Below the pieces are notes generated by a model. It was given only the letters and a program-made list of their open reading frames with translations, did not search any database and had not been told where the DNA came from. Below are positions 17,248 to 25,896 of a DNA stretch of 64,000 nt, one piece after another. The position numbers were made by a program, and so were the translations under genes. Within the stretch, counting starts at the first letter, position 1; each line of letters starts with the position of its first letter. Source of the stretch: Paractinoplanes atraurantiacus (GTDB taxonomy: Bacteria > Actinomycetota > Actinomycetes > Mycobacteriales > Micromonosporaceae); NCBI RefSeq assembly GCF_900215205.1, contig NZ_OBDY01000003.1, positions 1 through 64,000 of the forward strand. Direction: 5' to 3'.

Positions 17248-17376
17248 CTTCACAGTTTCACGTTCAGCTGGTTCACAGGCACGCGCAGCGCCGAGAAGTG
17301 ACTCTTGCCCGTACCCTGGAAGAGCACGTCAAGGTGCCATTACCTCGTGCCTCAACCTCAAGGGAGGCTGGACACA

Positions 17377-18198
17377 GTGAAGACTTCAAACCCGGTGCTC
17401 TCACGCCTCGGCCAGGCGGCCGAGCGCGAGCGTACGGCCGGGTACGGGGCTTACGGCCCCGCCGGCGCCCCGGGTTACGGTCAGCCGTACCCGACGACGC
17501 CGGACTACCCCGCCGCTCCGCCCGCCGTGCGCCCGATGACGGTCGACGACGTCGTCGTCAAGACGGTGACGCTGCTCGGCATCACCGGCATCGCCGCCGT
17601 CGTCGCGTGGAACGTGGTGCCCGACTCGGCCACCGGAGCCGCCTGGATCGGCGCCGCGATCGTCGGCCTCATCCTGGGCTTCGTCATCTCGTTCTCGCGC
17701 ATGGCCAACCCGGCGCTCGTGGTGACCTACGCGGTCGTCGAGGGCGTCTTCGTCGGCATGGTCTCGAAGACGTACCAGGAGTTCTTCGGATACGACGGCA
17801 TCATCCTGCAGGCGGTGACGGCCACCTTCGGCGTCTTCTTCCTGATGGCGGTGCTCTACAAGACCCGCGTGATCCGGGCGACGCCCAAGTTCACGCGCGG
17901 CCTGATCGCCGTCATGGGCGGCCTGTTCGCCGTCATCCTGATCAACCTGGTGCTGTCGCTGTTCGGCTTCAACACCGGCCTGCGTGACAACGGCCCCCTC
18001 GGCTATGTCTTCAGCATCGTCTGCATCGTGGTGGCCGCGCTCAGCTTCATCCTGAGCTTCAACGAGGTCGAGGAGGGCGTGCGGATGGGTCTTCCGCAGC
18101 GCTACTCCTGGGTCGCCGCCTTCGGCATCCTGGTCAGCCTCGTCTGGCTCTACCTCGAGATCCTGCGCCTGCTGAGCTTCTTGCAAGGCGACGACTGA
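17377..18198 (+). CDS. Bax inhibitor-1/YccA family membrane protein
   Basis: A 273-residue protein. The N-terminal 50 residues are a Gly/Tyr/Pro-rich tail (GYGAYGPAGAPGYGQPYP). Seven membrane helices follow from about residue 62, with the BI-1/YccA pattern (ATFGVFFLMAVLYKTRVIRA, GLIAVMGGLFAVILINLVLS, and a C-terminal helix ending LRLLSFLQGDD). Family members are proton- or calcium-linked membrane channels. The GTG at 17377 is supported by AGGGAGG nine bases upstream, which argues against longer starts. A strong terminator follows. Confidence 0.87.
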   Translation: MKTSNPVLSRLGQAAERERTAGYGAYGPAGAPGYGQPYPTTPDYPAAPPAVRPMTVDDVVVKTVTLLGITGIAAVVAWNVVPDSATGAAWIGAAIVGLILGFVISFSRMANPALVVTYAVVEGVFVGMVSKTYQEFFGYDGIILQAVTATFGVFFLMAVLYKTRVIRATPKFTRGLIAVMGGLFAVILINLVLSLFGFNTGLRDNGPLGYVFSIVCIVVAALSFILSFNEVEEGVRMGLPQRYSWVAAFGILVSLVWLYLEILRLLSFLQGDD

Positions 18199-18215
18199 TC
18201 TCCACGCTTGACCGG

Positions 18216-18251
18216 CAGCGCCCGGGCCGACTCCCCTCGGCCCGGGCGCTG
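18216..18251 (+). terminator. strong terminator hairpin after the BI-1 gene
   Basis: CAGCGCCCGGGCCGA (18216-18230) pairs perfectly with TCGGCCCGGGCGCTG (18237-18251), a 15-bp stem with a six-base loop, followed by TTCTATGTTCTT. It lies 17 bases after the stop codon. Confidence 0.8.
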
Positions 18252-18266
18252 TTCTATGTTCTTCCG

Positions 18267-18545
18267 GTGACCGACTTCGCGACCTCCGTCGACCGGCTGC
18301 TCAACCAGGTGCGGCACTGGGAGGCGCCCCGCTGGCGGGCCGAGGGGCGCGGCGACCGGGTGTACGCCCTGGTCCAGCGCCTGGCCGACCTGGCCGCCGA
18401 CGCCGAGGGCCGGCCGCGCCGGGTGGTGCCGCGCGAGTCCGACCTGGTCCTGCCCGACCAGTTGCGCGTGATTGCGGACGACGTCCCCGCCGGTGCCCTT
18501 CAGGAGGCGCTGGCCGAGGTCGACGCCGTACGGCAAAGCCTCTGA
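18267..18545 (+). CDS. small conserved hypothetical protein (92 aa)
   Basis: A 92-residue, mostly helical soluble protein (TDFATSVDRLLNQVRHWEAP ... VYALVQRLADLAADAEGRPR ... LQEALAEVDAVRQSL). GTG start at 18267 just after the terminator of the previous gene. No motif, signal or membrane segment. I do not recognise a function. It converges on the thiolase gene, with a hairpin between the two. Confidence 0.6.
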   Translation: MTDFATSVDRLLNQVRHWEAPRWRAEGRGDRVYALVQRLADLAADAEGRPRRVVPRESDLVLPDQLRVIADDVPAGALQEALAEVDAVRQSL

Positions 18546-18568
18546 AGATCAAGCCTCTGAAAATAATG

Positions 18569-18608
18569 CCGCCGAGCCCGGCCGCTCGTGGCAGGCCGGA
18601 CCCGGCGG
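18569..18608. terminator. hairpin between convergent genes
   Basis: CCGCCGAGCCCGGCC (18569-18583) and GGCCGGACCCGGCGG (18594-18608) form a 15-bp stem with two mismatches and a ten-base loop. It sits between the stop of the 92-aa gene and that of the thiolase gene, so it may serve both. A short direct repeat AAGCCTCTGAA precedes it (18535-18561). Confidence 0.5.
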
Positions 18609-18621
18609 GAATCCGTGGGTC

Positions 18622-19866
18622 CTAGCTGAGACGCTCCAGGACCATCGCCATGCCCTGGCCACCGCCGACGCACATCGTCTCCAGGCCGATCGACTTGTCG
18701 TGCCAGTCGAGCGAGTTGAGCAGGGTGCCGGTCAGGCGGGCGCCGGTCATGCCGAACGGGTGGCCGACCGCGATGGCGCCGCCGTTCACGTTCAGCTTGT
18801 CGATCGGGATGCCCAGGTCCTGGTACGAGGGGATCACCTGGGCCGCGAAGGCCTCGTTGATCTCGACCAGGTCGACGTCGTCGATGGTCATGCCGGCCCG
18901 CTTGAGGGCCTGCTTCGAGGCCTCGACCGGGCCCAGGCCCATGATCTCGGGGCTGAGCGCGGTGACGCCGGTCGAGACGATCCGGGCCAGCGGGGTGATG
19001 CCCAGCTCACGGGCCTTGGTGTCGCTCATGATGACCACCGCGGCGGCGCCGTCGTTCAGCGGGCAGCAGTTGCCGGCCGTCACCCGGCCGTCGGGGCGGA
19101 ACACCGGCTTGAGCTGCGACACGCCCTCGATGGTGACGCCGGGGCGGGGGCCGTCGTCGGCCGAGACGACAGTGCCGTCGGGCAGCGTCACCGGGGTGAT
19201 CTCGCGCTGCCAGAAGCCGTCGGCGATGGCCTTCTCGGCGAGGTTTTGGCTGCGTACGCCGAATTCGTCCATCTCTTCGCGGCTGACGCCCTTGAGCTGG
19301 GCGAGGTTTTCCGCGGTCTGGCCCATCGCGATGTAGACGTCCGGCAGCAGGCCGTCCTCGCGCGGGTCGTGCCAGGTGCGGCCGCCCTCGCCGAACGACT
19401 TGGTGCGGGCCCGGGCGTCTTTGAACTTCGGGTTTTCCCAGCCGCCGCCGACCAGCGCCCGCGCCTCGGGTGGGAGGCCGTCGGAGCTGCCCCGCGCGAA
19501 GCGGGACACGGTCTCGACGCCGGCCGACAGGAAGATGTCGCCCTCGCCGGCCTTGATGGCGTGGAACGCCATGCGGGTGGTCTGCAGCGACGACGAGCAG
19601 TACCGGGTGACGGTGGCGCCGGGCAGGCCGTCGAGGCCGAGCTGGGTGGCGACCACGCGGGCCATGTTGAAGCCCTGCTCGCCGCCGGGGAGTCCGCAGC
19701 CGAGGTAGAGGTCCTCGATCAGGGTCCGGTCGAGCTGCGGCACCTTGCTCAGGGCCGCGTCGATGATGGTCGTGGCGAGGTCGTCGGGGCGCAGATCCTT
19801 CAGCGAGCCCTTGACGGCGCGGCCGATGGGCGATCGGGCGGTGGCGACGATGACGGCTTCCGGCAT
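18622..19866 (-). CDS. acetyl-CoA acyltransferase (thiolase)
   Basis: Thiolytic cleavage of 3-ketoacyl-CoA in fatty-acid beta-oxidation, or the reverse condensation. The 414-residue protein has the nucleophilic Cys in VTRYCSSSLQTTRMA (about residue 92), the DLVEINEAFAAQ segment, the His in NVNGGAIAVGHPFGMTGAR, and the second catalytic Cys in LETMCVGGGQGMAMVLE at the C-terminus. It stands alone without a neighbouring 3-hydroxyacyl-CoA dehydrogenase, so FadA-type annotation is by sequence only. The plus-strand frame running opposite it is a composition shadow. Confidence 0.93.
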   Translation of the reverse strand: MPEAVIVATARSPIGRAVKGSLKDLRPDDLATTIIDAALSKVPQLDRTLIEDLYLGCGLPGGEQGFNMARVVATQLGLDGLPGATVTRYCSSSLQTTRMAFHAIKAGEGDIFLSAGVETVSRFARGSSDGLPPEARALVGGGWENPKFKDARARTKSFGEGGRTWHDPREDGLLPDVYIAMGQTAENLAQLKGVSREEMDEFGVRSQNLAEKAIADGFWQREITPVTLPDGTVVSADDGPRPGVTIEGVSQLKPVFRPDGRVTAGNCCPLNDGAAAVVIMSDTKARELGITPLARIVSTGVTALSPEIMGLGPVEASKQALKRAGMTIDDVDLVEINEAFAAQVIPSYQDLGIPIDKLNVNGGAIAVGHPFGMTGARLTGTLLNSLDWHDKSIGLETMCVGGGQGMAMVLERLS

Positions 19867-19923
19867 GGAGCCAATTTAACTCGCCGGTAACTTTCACCGG
19901 AAGTGCAAATTCGTCACATCTGT

Positions 19924-20715
19924 TTATTGGACGGACGACATCGCGGCCTTGACCACAGCGGGGTAGAGGGCGTGTGCCCACACCCGGTATCCATCGGCCG
20001 AAGGGTGGAAGCCGTCGTAGCAGAGCGTGCCCGCGTCGGCCCGGAACACCGCGCCCGTCTCCTCGGCCAGGTCGACCACCGCGCCGCCGGCCGCCGTGAC
20101 CGCCTTGGCCTGCGCTTTCGCCATGCGGCGGCCCATCAGGCCGGCCACCTGCCGCAGCGGGGGAGCGATGGCCCGCAGCGCGCCCAGGTCGGGGCACGTG
20201 CCGACGACGACCCGGACGCCGGCGTCGCGCAGGCGGCGCACCGCCGTGCCGAGCTGGGCCGCCGACTCCTCGGGGCTGCGCAGGCTCGTCGCGTCGTGCG
20301 CGCCGATCAGCACCACGGCCACGTCGGGCCGGTCGCCGAGCAGAGCCCGGGCCACCTGCGTGCCCAGGTCGGAGGAGCGGGAGCCGGCCACGCCCACGCT
20401 GGAGAGCAGCACATGCCGCTCGCCGGTGTCGGCCGTGCCCTCGGCGAGCAGCCGGGCCAGCTGGCCGCCGACCGTCTCGGAGAGCCACTCCACGCCCACG
20501 CCGATCGCCGCCGAGTCGCCCAGCAGCACCAGGCGCAGCGGCGGAGCCGACACGCGGCCCATCGACGTGCGCAAGGCCAGGCCCATCGTCGGTTTCGCGT
20601 ATCGCCGCGCCTTGGCCGCGAGAACCTCGCCGACCAGCAGGGCGGCACCGCCCACGGCGCCGGCGAGCAGACCGGTGGCCGTGGCCCTGCCGATCCGTGC
20701 GTTGAGCCCCGCCAT
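19924..20715 (-). CDS. SGNH/GDSL hydrolase (downstream copy of a tandem pair)
   Basis: A 263-residue esterase/lipase-like protein. An N-terminal hydrophobic segment (TATGLLAGAVGGAALLVGEV) suggests export or anchoring. The SGNH blocks are block I LVLLGDSAAIGVGVEWL, block III AVVLIGAHDATSLRSP (His where Asn is usual) and block V YDGFHPSADGYRVWA. Start ATG 20715 has an excellent GGGAGG site. It is similar in plan to the protein encoded just upstream, so the two are tandem paralogues. The natural substrate is unknown; cell-wall or lipid esters are the usual guess. Confidence 0.85.
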   Translation of the reverse strand: MAGLNARIGRATATGLLAGAVGGAALLVGEVLAAKARRYAKPTMGLALRTSMGRVSAPPLRLVLLGDSAAIGVGVEWLSETVGGQLARLLAEGTADTGERHVLLSSVGVAGSRSSDLGTQVARALLGDRPDVAVVLIGAHDATSLRSPEESAAQLGTAVRRLRDAGVRVVVGTCPDLGALRAIAPPLRQVAGLMGRRMAKAQAKAVTAAGGAVVDLAEETGAVFRADAGTLCYDGFHPSADGYRVWAHALYPAVVKAAMSSVQ

Positions 20716-20729
20716 CTCTCGCCTCCCTG

Positions 20730-21740
20730 CTATTGATCCTCTGGGGTCCACCCTACGGCGCTCGGCGCCGGGGCACGGCGGTGACCGAACCAGTGCCGCG
20801 TCTCGCCGAACCAGGGATGACGCCGCAGGACGGCCCAGCGCCCCTGCGCGCTCACCTCCGTGCCGGCCGCTCGCACCGCCTCGTGCGCGGCCTCCTCCAG
20901 ACCGCCGACACCGGCGGCCGGCCGCGGGGAGTCGTCGGCGAGCGAGGCCATCAGCGTCGGCATCACGACCGCCGCCGCACGGGCGTACCCCTCGGCGGAG
21001 GGGTGGAAACGGTCGGAGCTGAACATCCGCACCGGATCGGCGACGAACATCGGGCCCAGCAGGTTGCCCAGCGAGACCGTGCGCCCGCCGGCCTCGACCA
21101 CGGCCACCGTCTGGGCGGCGGCCAGGTCGCGGCTCCACTTGCGGGCCAGCCAGCGCAGCGGCGGCTTGATCGGCTGGATGGCGCCGATGTCGGGGCACGT
21201 GCCCACCACGACCTTGCAGCCGGTGGCGCGCAGCCTCCGCACGGCCTCGCCCAGATGGCGTACGGCGCCGGACCGGTCCGAATAATGCGTGACGTCGTTG
21301 GCGCCGATCAGGATCACGGCCACCTCGGGCTCGTGCTCGAGGGCGGCGTCCACCTGGTACGGCAGGCCGGACGACATGGACCCGACCACCGCCAGGCGAT
21401 GCAGCCGCACGGGACGGCGCAGCCGCCGCGACACGCCGATGGCCAGCAGCGCCCCGGGTGTCTCGCGGGGACGGTGCACGCCGTAGCCGGCCGCCGACGA
21501 GTCGCCGAGGATGACCATGGTGAGCGGCCGGCCGCCGAATTTCGCGCCGTAGACGCCGTCGCCCCGCGGCGGGGGCGCCTCGGCCATGGGAATGACACGC
21601 CGCGCGTCCGCGGCCTGGCGGAGCAGGAGGCCGGCCGACACCGCGGTCAGCCCGGCCAGCGCGCCCGTCACGCCGCCGAGGACCCGCCCGGCCAGCTTGA
21701 TCCTGCGCCAGTCGTCTGCGGTGATCTGGATGGTGCTCAC
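20730..21740 (-). CDS. SGNH/GDSL hydrolase (upstream copy)
   Basis: A 336-residue protein, GTG start (MSTIQITADDWRRIKLAGRV). One N-terminal membrane segment (VLGGVTGALAGLTAVSAGLL), then block I TMVILGDSSAAGYGVHRP, block III VILIGANDVTHYSDRS with the canonical GxND, and block V SSDRFHPSAEGYARAAAV. A 65-residue C-terminal extension (AAHEAVRAAGTEVSAQGRWA...) is absent from the downstream copy. The 14-base gap between the two genes indicates one transcript. Confidence 0.85.
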   Translation of the reverse strand: MSTIQITADDWRRIKLAGRVLGGVTGALAGLTAVSAGLLLRQAADARRVIPMAEAPPPRGDGVYGAKFGGRPLTMVILGDSSAAGYGVHRPRETPGALLAIGVSRRLRRPVRLHRLAVVGSMSSGLPYQVDAALEHEPEVAVILIGANDVTHYSDRSGAVRHLGEAVRRLRATGCKVVVGTCPDIGAIQPIKPPLRWLARKWSRDLAAAQTVAVVEAGGRTVSLGNLLGPMFVADPVRMFSSDRFHPSAEGYARAAAVVMPTLMASLADDSPRPAAGVGGLEEAAHEAVRAAGTEVSAQGRWAVLRRHPWFGETRHWFGHRRAPAPSAVGWTPEDQ

Positions 21741-21859
21741 GGGCTCCCTCGCCGTCGGGTCAAAACAACGTCAGTAGGGAACTACGAATCTAACGCGCGG
21801 CCGCGAGAGGTAATCATGGCGCGCCCAAGTCATGCTGGAGTAGCGGAGAGGGGAACACC

Positions 21860-22204
21860 ATGGCGAAAACACTGAAACGTGCGGCGGCGTTCAGCGCCCT
21901 GACCAAGGCTCTCGTGTCCGGGGCCCGGGGCGGGCCGTCCCTGAGCAAGCGGGTCGCGGCCATTCCGCGCATGCTCAAGGCCACCGCGAGCGGCAAGTAC
22001 GACGGCGGGATGCGCCTGGCCCTGATGACGGCGGCCACGGTGTACGTCGTCTCGCCGATCGACTTCGTCCCGGAGGCCTTCCTGTTCGTCCTCGGGCTCG
22101 CCGACGACGCCGTGATGGTCGCCTGGCTGGCCGGGGCGGTGCTGGCCGAGACCGAGCGCTTCCTGGAGTGGGAGAGGCAGCAGGACCGGATCGTCGTAGT
22201 CTAA
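21860..22204 (+). CDS. DUF1232 (YkvA-type) membrane protein
   Basis: A 114-residue protein with the DUF1232 core ALMTAATVYVVSPIDFVPEA (about 55-74), which contains the invariant SPIDFVPE. Two hydrophobic stretches flank it (LFVLGLADDAVMVAWLAGAVL). It ends RQQDRIVVV only three bases before the cystathionine beta-synthase start, so the two are cotranscribed. The AGAGGGGAACACC before the ATG supports this start. The function of the family is unknown. Confidence 0.85.
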   Translation: MAKTLKRAAAFSALTKALVSGARGGPSLSKRVAAIPRMLKATASGKYDGGMRLALMTAATVYVVSPIDFVPEAFLFVLGLADDAVMVAWLAGAVLAETERFLEWERQQDRIVVV

Positions 22205-22207
22205 AGC

Positions 22208-23566
22208 GTGCGCTACTACGACAACGTCGTCGACATCATCGGGGACACCCCCCTGGTCAAGCTGAACCGGGTCACCGAGGGCATCGCCGCCACGGTGCTG
22301 GCCAAGGTCGAGTACTTCAATCCGGGCGGTTCGGTCAAGGACCGGATCGCCCTGCGGATGGTGCTCGACGCCGAGGAGGCCGGCCTTCTGAAGCCCGGAG
22401 GCACCATCGTCGAGCCGACCAGCGGTAACACCGGTGTCGGTCTCGCCCTCGTCGCGCAGCAGCGCGGCTACAAGTGCGTCTTCGTCTGCCCCGACAAGGT
22501 CAGCGAGGACAAGCGGAACGTCCTGAAGGCGTACGGCGCCGACGTCGTCGTCTGCCCCACGGCAGTGGCGCCCGAGGACCCGCGTTCCTACTACAACGTC
22601 TCCGACCGGCTCTCCCGCGAGATCCCGGGCGCCTGGAAGCCCGATCAGTACAGCAACCAGGCCAACCCCCGCTCGCACTACGAGCAGACCGGTCCCGAGC
22701 TCTGGAAGCAGACCGAGGGCCGGATCACCCACTTCGTCGCGGGTGTCGGCACCGGCGGCACGATCACCGGCGTCGGCAAATACCTCAAGGAGCAGGGCCC
22801 GGTGCGCGTCATCGGGGCCGACCCCGAGGGCTCGGTCTACTCCGGCGGCACCGGCCGGCCCTACCTGGTCGAGGGCGTCGGTGAGGACTTCTGGCCGACC
22901 ACGTACGACCGGTCGCTGGCCGACGACATCATCGAGGTCTCCGACTCGGACTCGTTCGAGATGACCCGGCGCCTGGCCCGCGAGGAGGGCCTGCTGGTCG
23001 GCGGCTCCTGCGGCATGGCCGTGGTGGCCGCGCTCGAGGTGGCCCGCAAGGCCGGCCCCGACGACGTCATCGTGGTCCTGCTGCCGGACGGCGGCCGCGG
23101 CTACCTGTCGAAGATCTTCAACGACGACTGGATGGCGCGGTACGGCTTCCTGCGCACCGTGGAGGGCCAGCCCACCGTGGCCGACGCCCTCGAGGGCAAG
23201 GGCGGCGCCATGCCGCCCCTGATCCACGTCCACCCGACGGAGACGGTCCGCGACGCCATCGACTACATGCGGGAGTACGGCGTCTCGCAGTTGCCCGTGC
23301 TCAAGGCCGAGCCGCCGGTGGTCACGGGCGAGGTGGCCGGCTCGATAGCGGAGAAGGCGCTGCTGGACGCCCTGTTCACCGGCCAGGCCCACCTGCACGA
23401 CACGATCGAGCGCCACATGGGCGACCTGCTTCCCATGATCGGCGGCGGCCAGCCCGTCAGCGAGGCCGTCGCCCTGCTCGAAAAGGCCGACGCGGCCATG
23501 GTCCTGATCGACGGCAAGCCGGCCGGCGTGCTGACCCGCCAGGACCTGCTGGCCCACCTGTCCTGA
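22208..23566 (+). CDS. cystathionine beta-synthase
   Basis: PLP enzyme joining serine and homocysteine to cystathionine. The 452-residue protein has the catalytic fold (PLP lysine in FNPGGSVKDRIALRM, about residue 41; PTSGNTGVGLAL; the phosphate loop GVGTGGTITGVGKYL) and two C-terminal CBS domains (about 330-450; PLIHVHPTETVRDAIDYMRE ... LTRQDLLAHL). No N-terminal haem-binding region is present, as in other bacterial enzymes. GTG start three bases after the DUF1232 gene. With the MetB-like enzyme at 39202 it suggests working transsulfuration. Confidence 0.92.
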   Translation: MRYYDNVVDIIGDTPLVKLNRVTEGIAATVLAKVEYFNPGGSVKDRIALRMVLDAEEAGLLKPGGTIVEPTSGNTGVGLALVAQQRGYKCVFVCPDKVSEDKRNVLKAYGADVVVCPTAVAPEDPRSYYNVSDRLSREIPGAWKPDQYSNQANPRSHYEQTGPELWKQTEGRITHFVAGVGTGGTITGVGKYLKEQGPVRVIGADPEGSVYSGGTGRPYLVEGVGEDFWPTTYDRSLADDIIEVSDSDSFEMTRRLAREEGLLVGGSCGMAVVAALEVARKAGPDDVIVVLLPDGGRGYLSKIFNDDWMARYGFLRTVEGQPTVADALEGKGGAMPPLIHVHPTETVRDAIDYMREYGVSQLPVLKAEPPVVTGEVAGSIAEKALLDALFTGQAHLHDTIERHMGDLLPMIGGGQPVSEAVALLEKADAAMVLIDGKPAGVLTRQDLLAHLS

Positions 23567-23585
23567 CCCCTGTGACCGCGCCCGC

Positions 23586-24530
23586 CTATTCCAGCTCGGC
23601 GGGCACGGTCACCACATCCACCAGGGCGTTCTTGCGCAGCAGGGTCATCGGCAGCTGCTGGCCGATGGCCGGGCCCAGCATCAGCCGCTGGAGCTCCTGC
23701 ACGGTCTGGATCGGCTTGCCGCCGGCCGTGAGCAGCACGTCGCCCAGGTAGATCCCGGCCTTGCCGGCCGGGCTGCCCGGGACGACCTCCACCACCCGCA
23801 GGCCGAGCTTCTGGTCGATCCGGGCCGCCAGCTGCGGCGGCAGCGGGGCGGGCACGCCCGCGACCCCCAGCCAGGCGCGCCGCACCCGGCCCGAGGCCAC
23901 CAGCTCGCCGACGATCGACCGTGTGGTGGCGTTGATCGGCACGGCCAGGCCGAGGCCGTATCCGGCGACCGCGGTGTTGATGCCGACGACCGTGCCGGTC
24001 GAGTCGGCCAGCGCCCCGCCCGAGTTGCCCGGGTTGAGGGCGGCGTCGGTCTGGATGACGCTGTCGATGATCCGCACCCGGTGCCCGTCGCGGGCCGGCA
24101 GGGAACGGCCGAGCCCGGAGACCACGCCCGCGGTCACCGACCCGGCCAGGCCCATCGGGTTGCCGACGGCCACGACCAGCTGGCCGATCTTCAGATCGTC
24201 GGCGTTGCCGAGCGGCGCGGCGGGCGCGCCCGGGTGGTGCACCCGGACCACGGCCAGGTCGGAGAGCGGATCGGCGCCGACCACGTCGAACGTGGTCTCG
24301 GTGCCGTCGGCGAAGGTGGCCGTGCCGCCGTTGGCGCCGGCCACGACGTGGGCATTTGTCAGGAGAAAACCGTCGTCGGTGAAGGTGACCGCCGAGCCGG
24401 CGCCGGCGCCGCGGGCGGTACGGACCGACAGGGCGGCCACGGAGGGCAGAAGCTTGGTGGCGACGCCGGTCACCACACGGCTGTAGGCATCGAGTGCCCC
24501 GGATTCGACACCCGTGTGTTCGGTATCCAT
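23586..24530 (-). CDS. trypsin-like serine protease with PDZ domain
   Basis: A second HtrA-like protease, about 314 residues from ATG 24530. Triad: His in FLLTNAHVVAGANG, Asp in DPLSDLAVVRVHH, Ser in NPGNSGGALADSTG. The PDZ domain is C-terminal (LRVVEVVPGSPAGKAGIYLG ... GKPIQTVQELQRLMLGP). Unlike the 12802 protease, no signal peptide or membrane anchor is visible with this start, so it may be cytoplasmic. Upstream in-frame ATGs at 24584 and 24608 do not add one. It converges on the cystathionine beta-synthase gene with a 19-base gap. Confidence 0.85.
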   Translation of the reverse strand: MDTEHTGVESGALDAYSRVVTGVATKLLPSVAALSVRTARGAGAGSAVTFTDDGFLLTNAHVVAGANGGTATFADGTETTFDVVGADPLSDLAVVRVHHPGAPAAPLGNADDLKIGQLVVAVGNPMGLAGSVTAGVVSGLGRSLPARDGHRVRIIDSVIQTDAALNPGNSGGALADSTGTVVGINTAVAGYGLGLAVPINATTRSIVGELVASGRVRRAWLGVAGVPAPLPPQLAARIDQKLGLRVVEVVPGSPAGKAGIYLGDVLLTAGGKPIQTVQELQRLMLGPAIGQQLPMTLLRKNALVDVVTVPAELE

Positions 24531-24699
24531 GACGGTCTCAACAGTGCCCGGACGAGCATCGATGCCCGACAGGCGTCCGCCCATGGCGAACACTTGTCCG
24601 TCACGCATAGTCGCGGCAGTCGCACAGAAAGTCCGACCGGCCGATGGCGCCGGGCGGTTGTATGAGTCGTGACGGACGTATGACGAGCGGGGGTGAGGA

Positions 24700-24981
24700 A
24701 TGGTCATCGCCGACCGGCCGGTCCCGGCCGACATTGTGGACCGCCTGCTGTGGCGGGACGCCCAGAGCATGCTCGGGCAGCACACCGGGGCGGGCCACGA
24801 CGGGAACTGTGTCTGGTGTGGATGGCGCTGGCCGTGCGCCCCGCGGCGGCTCGCCGAGAGGGCCGAGGCGGCCTCGCGGCGGCCTTGGCGGGAAGCGTGG
24901 ACCGTCCGCCACGACCTGAACAGCATCCGGGCGCTGCCGGCCATGAACCACCGGCCCCGCAACACCGGCTACTTCAACTGA
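24700..24981 (+). CDS. small hypothetical protein with a CxxCxxxxxC motif (93 aa)
   Basis: A 93-residue basic, Trp-rich protein. It contains NCVWCGWRWPCAPRRLAERA near the middle, a possible metal-binding cluster, and ends MNHRPRNTGYFN. The ATG at 24700 follows GGTGAGG. It is divergent from the protease at 23586. I recall similar WCG-W-PC proteins as hypothetical in actinomycetes but assign no function. Confidence 0.6.
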   Translation: MVIADRPVPADIVDRLLWRDAQSMLGQHTGAGHDGNCVWCGWRWPCAPRRLAERAEAASRRPWREAWTVRHDLNSIRALPAMNHRPRNTGYFN

Positions 24982-25175
24982 ATCTTCCGACGTCGCCGTC
25001 CGCTTGACCTCCCCCGGATTAGCAGCCCGGCGACGTCACACCGGCGGTGAGTTCGCTGCGCCCCGCCAGCGCCGCGATCTCCCGCATCAGGACCCGCCCT
25101 TGAACTGGCCAGGACCGGCACGCCTCCGCCGGTCCAGCGCCTCCGGCCAGGCGCGACCCCCGGTTCGGGCGGGGC

Positions 25176-25240
25176 GGTTGGCGGGAGTGCGTGACCACAG
25201 GTTCCCCCGTTCCACATCGGTCACGCGCTCCCGCCCAACC
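25176..25240. terminator. long hairpin between convergent genes
   Basis: Arm 25176-25196 (GGTTGGCGGGAGTGCGTGACC) pairs with arm 25219-25240, with one bulged base and one G-T pair, around a 22-base loop. It stands between the 93-aa gene and the DinB-fold gene ending at 25246. The rest of the 264-base gap (24982-25245) holds no gene I can support, apart from a minus-strand 22-codon frame (25019-25087) without context. Confidence 0.6.
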
Positions 25241-25245
25241 AACGG

Positions 25246-25896
25246 TTACTGACGGCCGGAAGCTGTTCGGGCGGTGAGTTCGGCGGCTCCGTCGCCGGAG
25301 AGTTGCGGCAGCGCGGCGAGGCGGCCGCAGCACACCAGCAGGAGGGCGGCCATCGGCCCCTGAACGGTGGGGCCGTCGCCGGCCGACCAGGAGGTGTCGG
25401 TCGCGGTGAGCCGGAAGCCGGTCATCTTCTTCGTCGCCGGCAGCGGCGGCGGCCAGCGCATGGTCAACGCCCGGGTGGCCGCGACCGCGGCGGCGTCGGC
25501 CGGCAGGTCGAGGCGGAGACCGAGCGGGAGAGCGATGTCCTGGCTGTGCACCAGGATGTCGCAGAGGGTTTCCAGGCGGGTGACGCCGAAGATGTGCCGG
25601 CGGGAGCCGATCGTGCCCCGGATCTCGGCGACGATCTGTTCGGTGGTCAGGGCGGCCGCGCGAACTCGGGCGACATGGGCCGTGGTGCGGTCGATGGTGC
25701 CCCGCCACTTGACCATCTGGCCGAGCACGGCGCCGGGACCGAGTTGCTGAAGCGTCAGGTGGGCGGCGACGTCGCGGACGGTCCAGTCCGTGCAGAGCGA
25801 CGGCCGGCGCCATTGATCGTCGTCGAGCGCGGCGAGGAGGTCGCACAGGGCGGCGCGCTGCGCGTCGATGGTGTGCCAGATCTGGTCGGTGTTCAC
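25246..25896 (-). CDS. maleylpyruvate isomerase-family, mycothiol-dependent (DinB-fold) protein
   Basis: A 216-residue cytoplasmic protein of the TIGR03083 type. Visible family features are IDAQRAALCDLLAALDDDQW near the start, SLCTDWTVRDVAAHLTLQQL (about 35-55) with the first metal-binding His, and CDILVHSQDIALPLGLRLDL with the HxxD metal motif. The second half is less conserved. Members use mycothiol as a cofactor; the substrate is unknown. The GTG start has GGAGGT upstream and overlaps the stop of tetR by 4 nt, so the regulator and enzyme are one operon. Confidence 0.82.
   Translation of the reverse strand: MNTDQIWHTIDAQRAALCDLLAALDDDQWRRPSLCTDWTVRDVAAHLTLQQLGPGAVLGQMVKWRGTIDRTTAHVARVRAAALTTEQIVAEIRGTIGSRRHIFGVTRLETLCDILVHSQDIALPLGLRLDLPADAAAVAATRALTMRWPPPLPATKKMTGFRLTATDTSWSAGDGPTVQGPMAALLLVCCGRLAALPQLSGDGAAELTARTASGRQ

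Noticed and set aside
18472-19890. Plus-strand frame opposite the thiolase gene
   Set aside because: Shadow; the minus strand has all thiolase active-site motifs.
25019-25087. 22-codon minus-strand frame (MREIAALAGRSELTAGVTSPG)
   Set aside because: No ribosome binding site, no coupling and no recognisable conservation.
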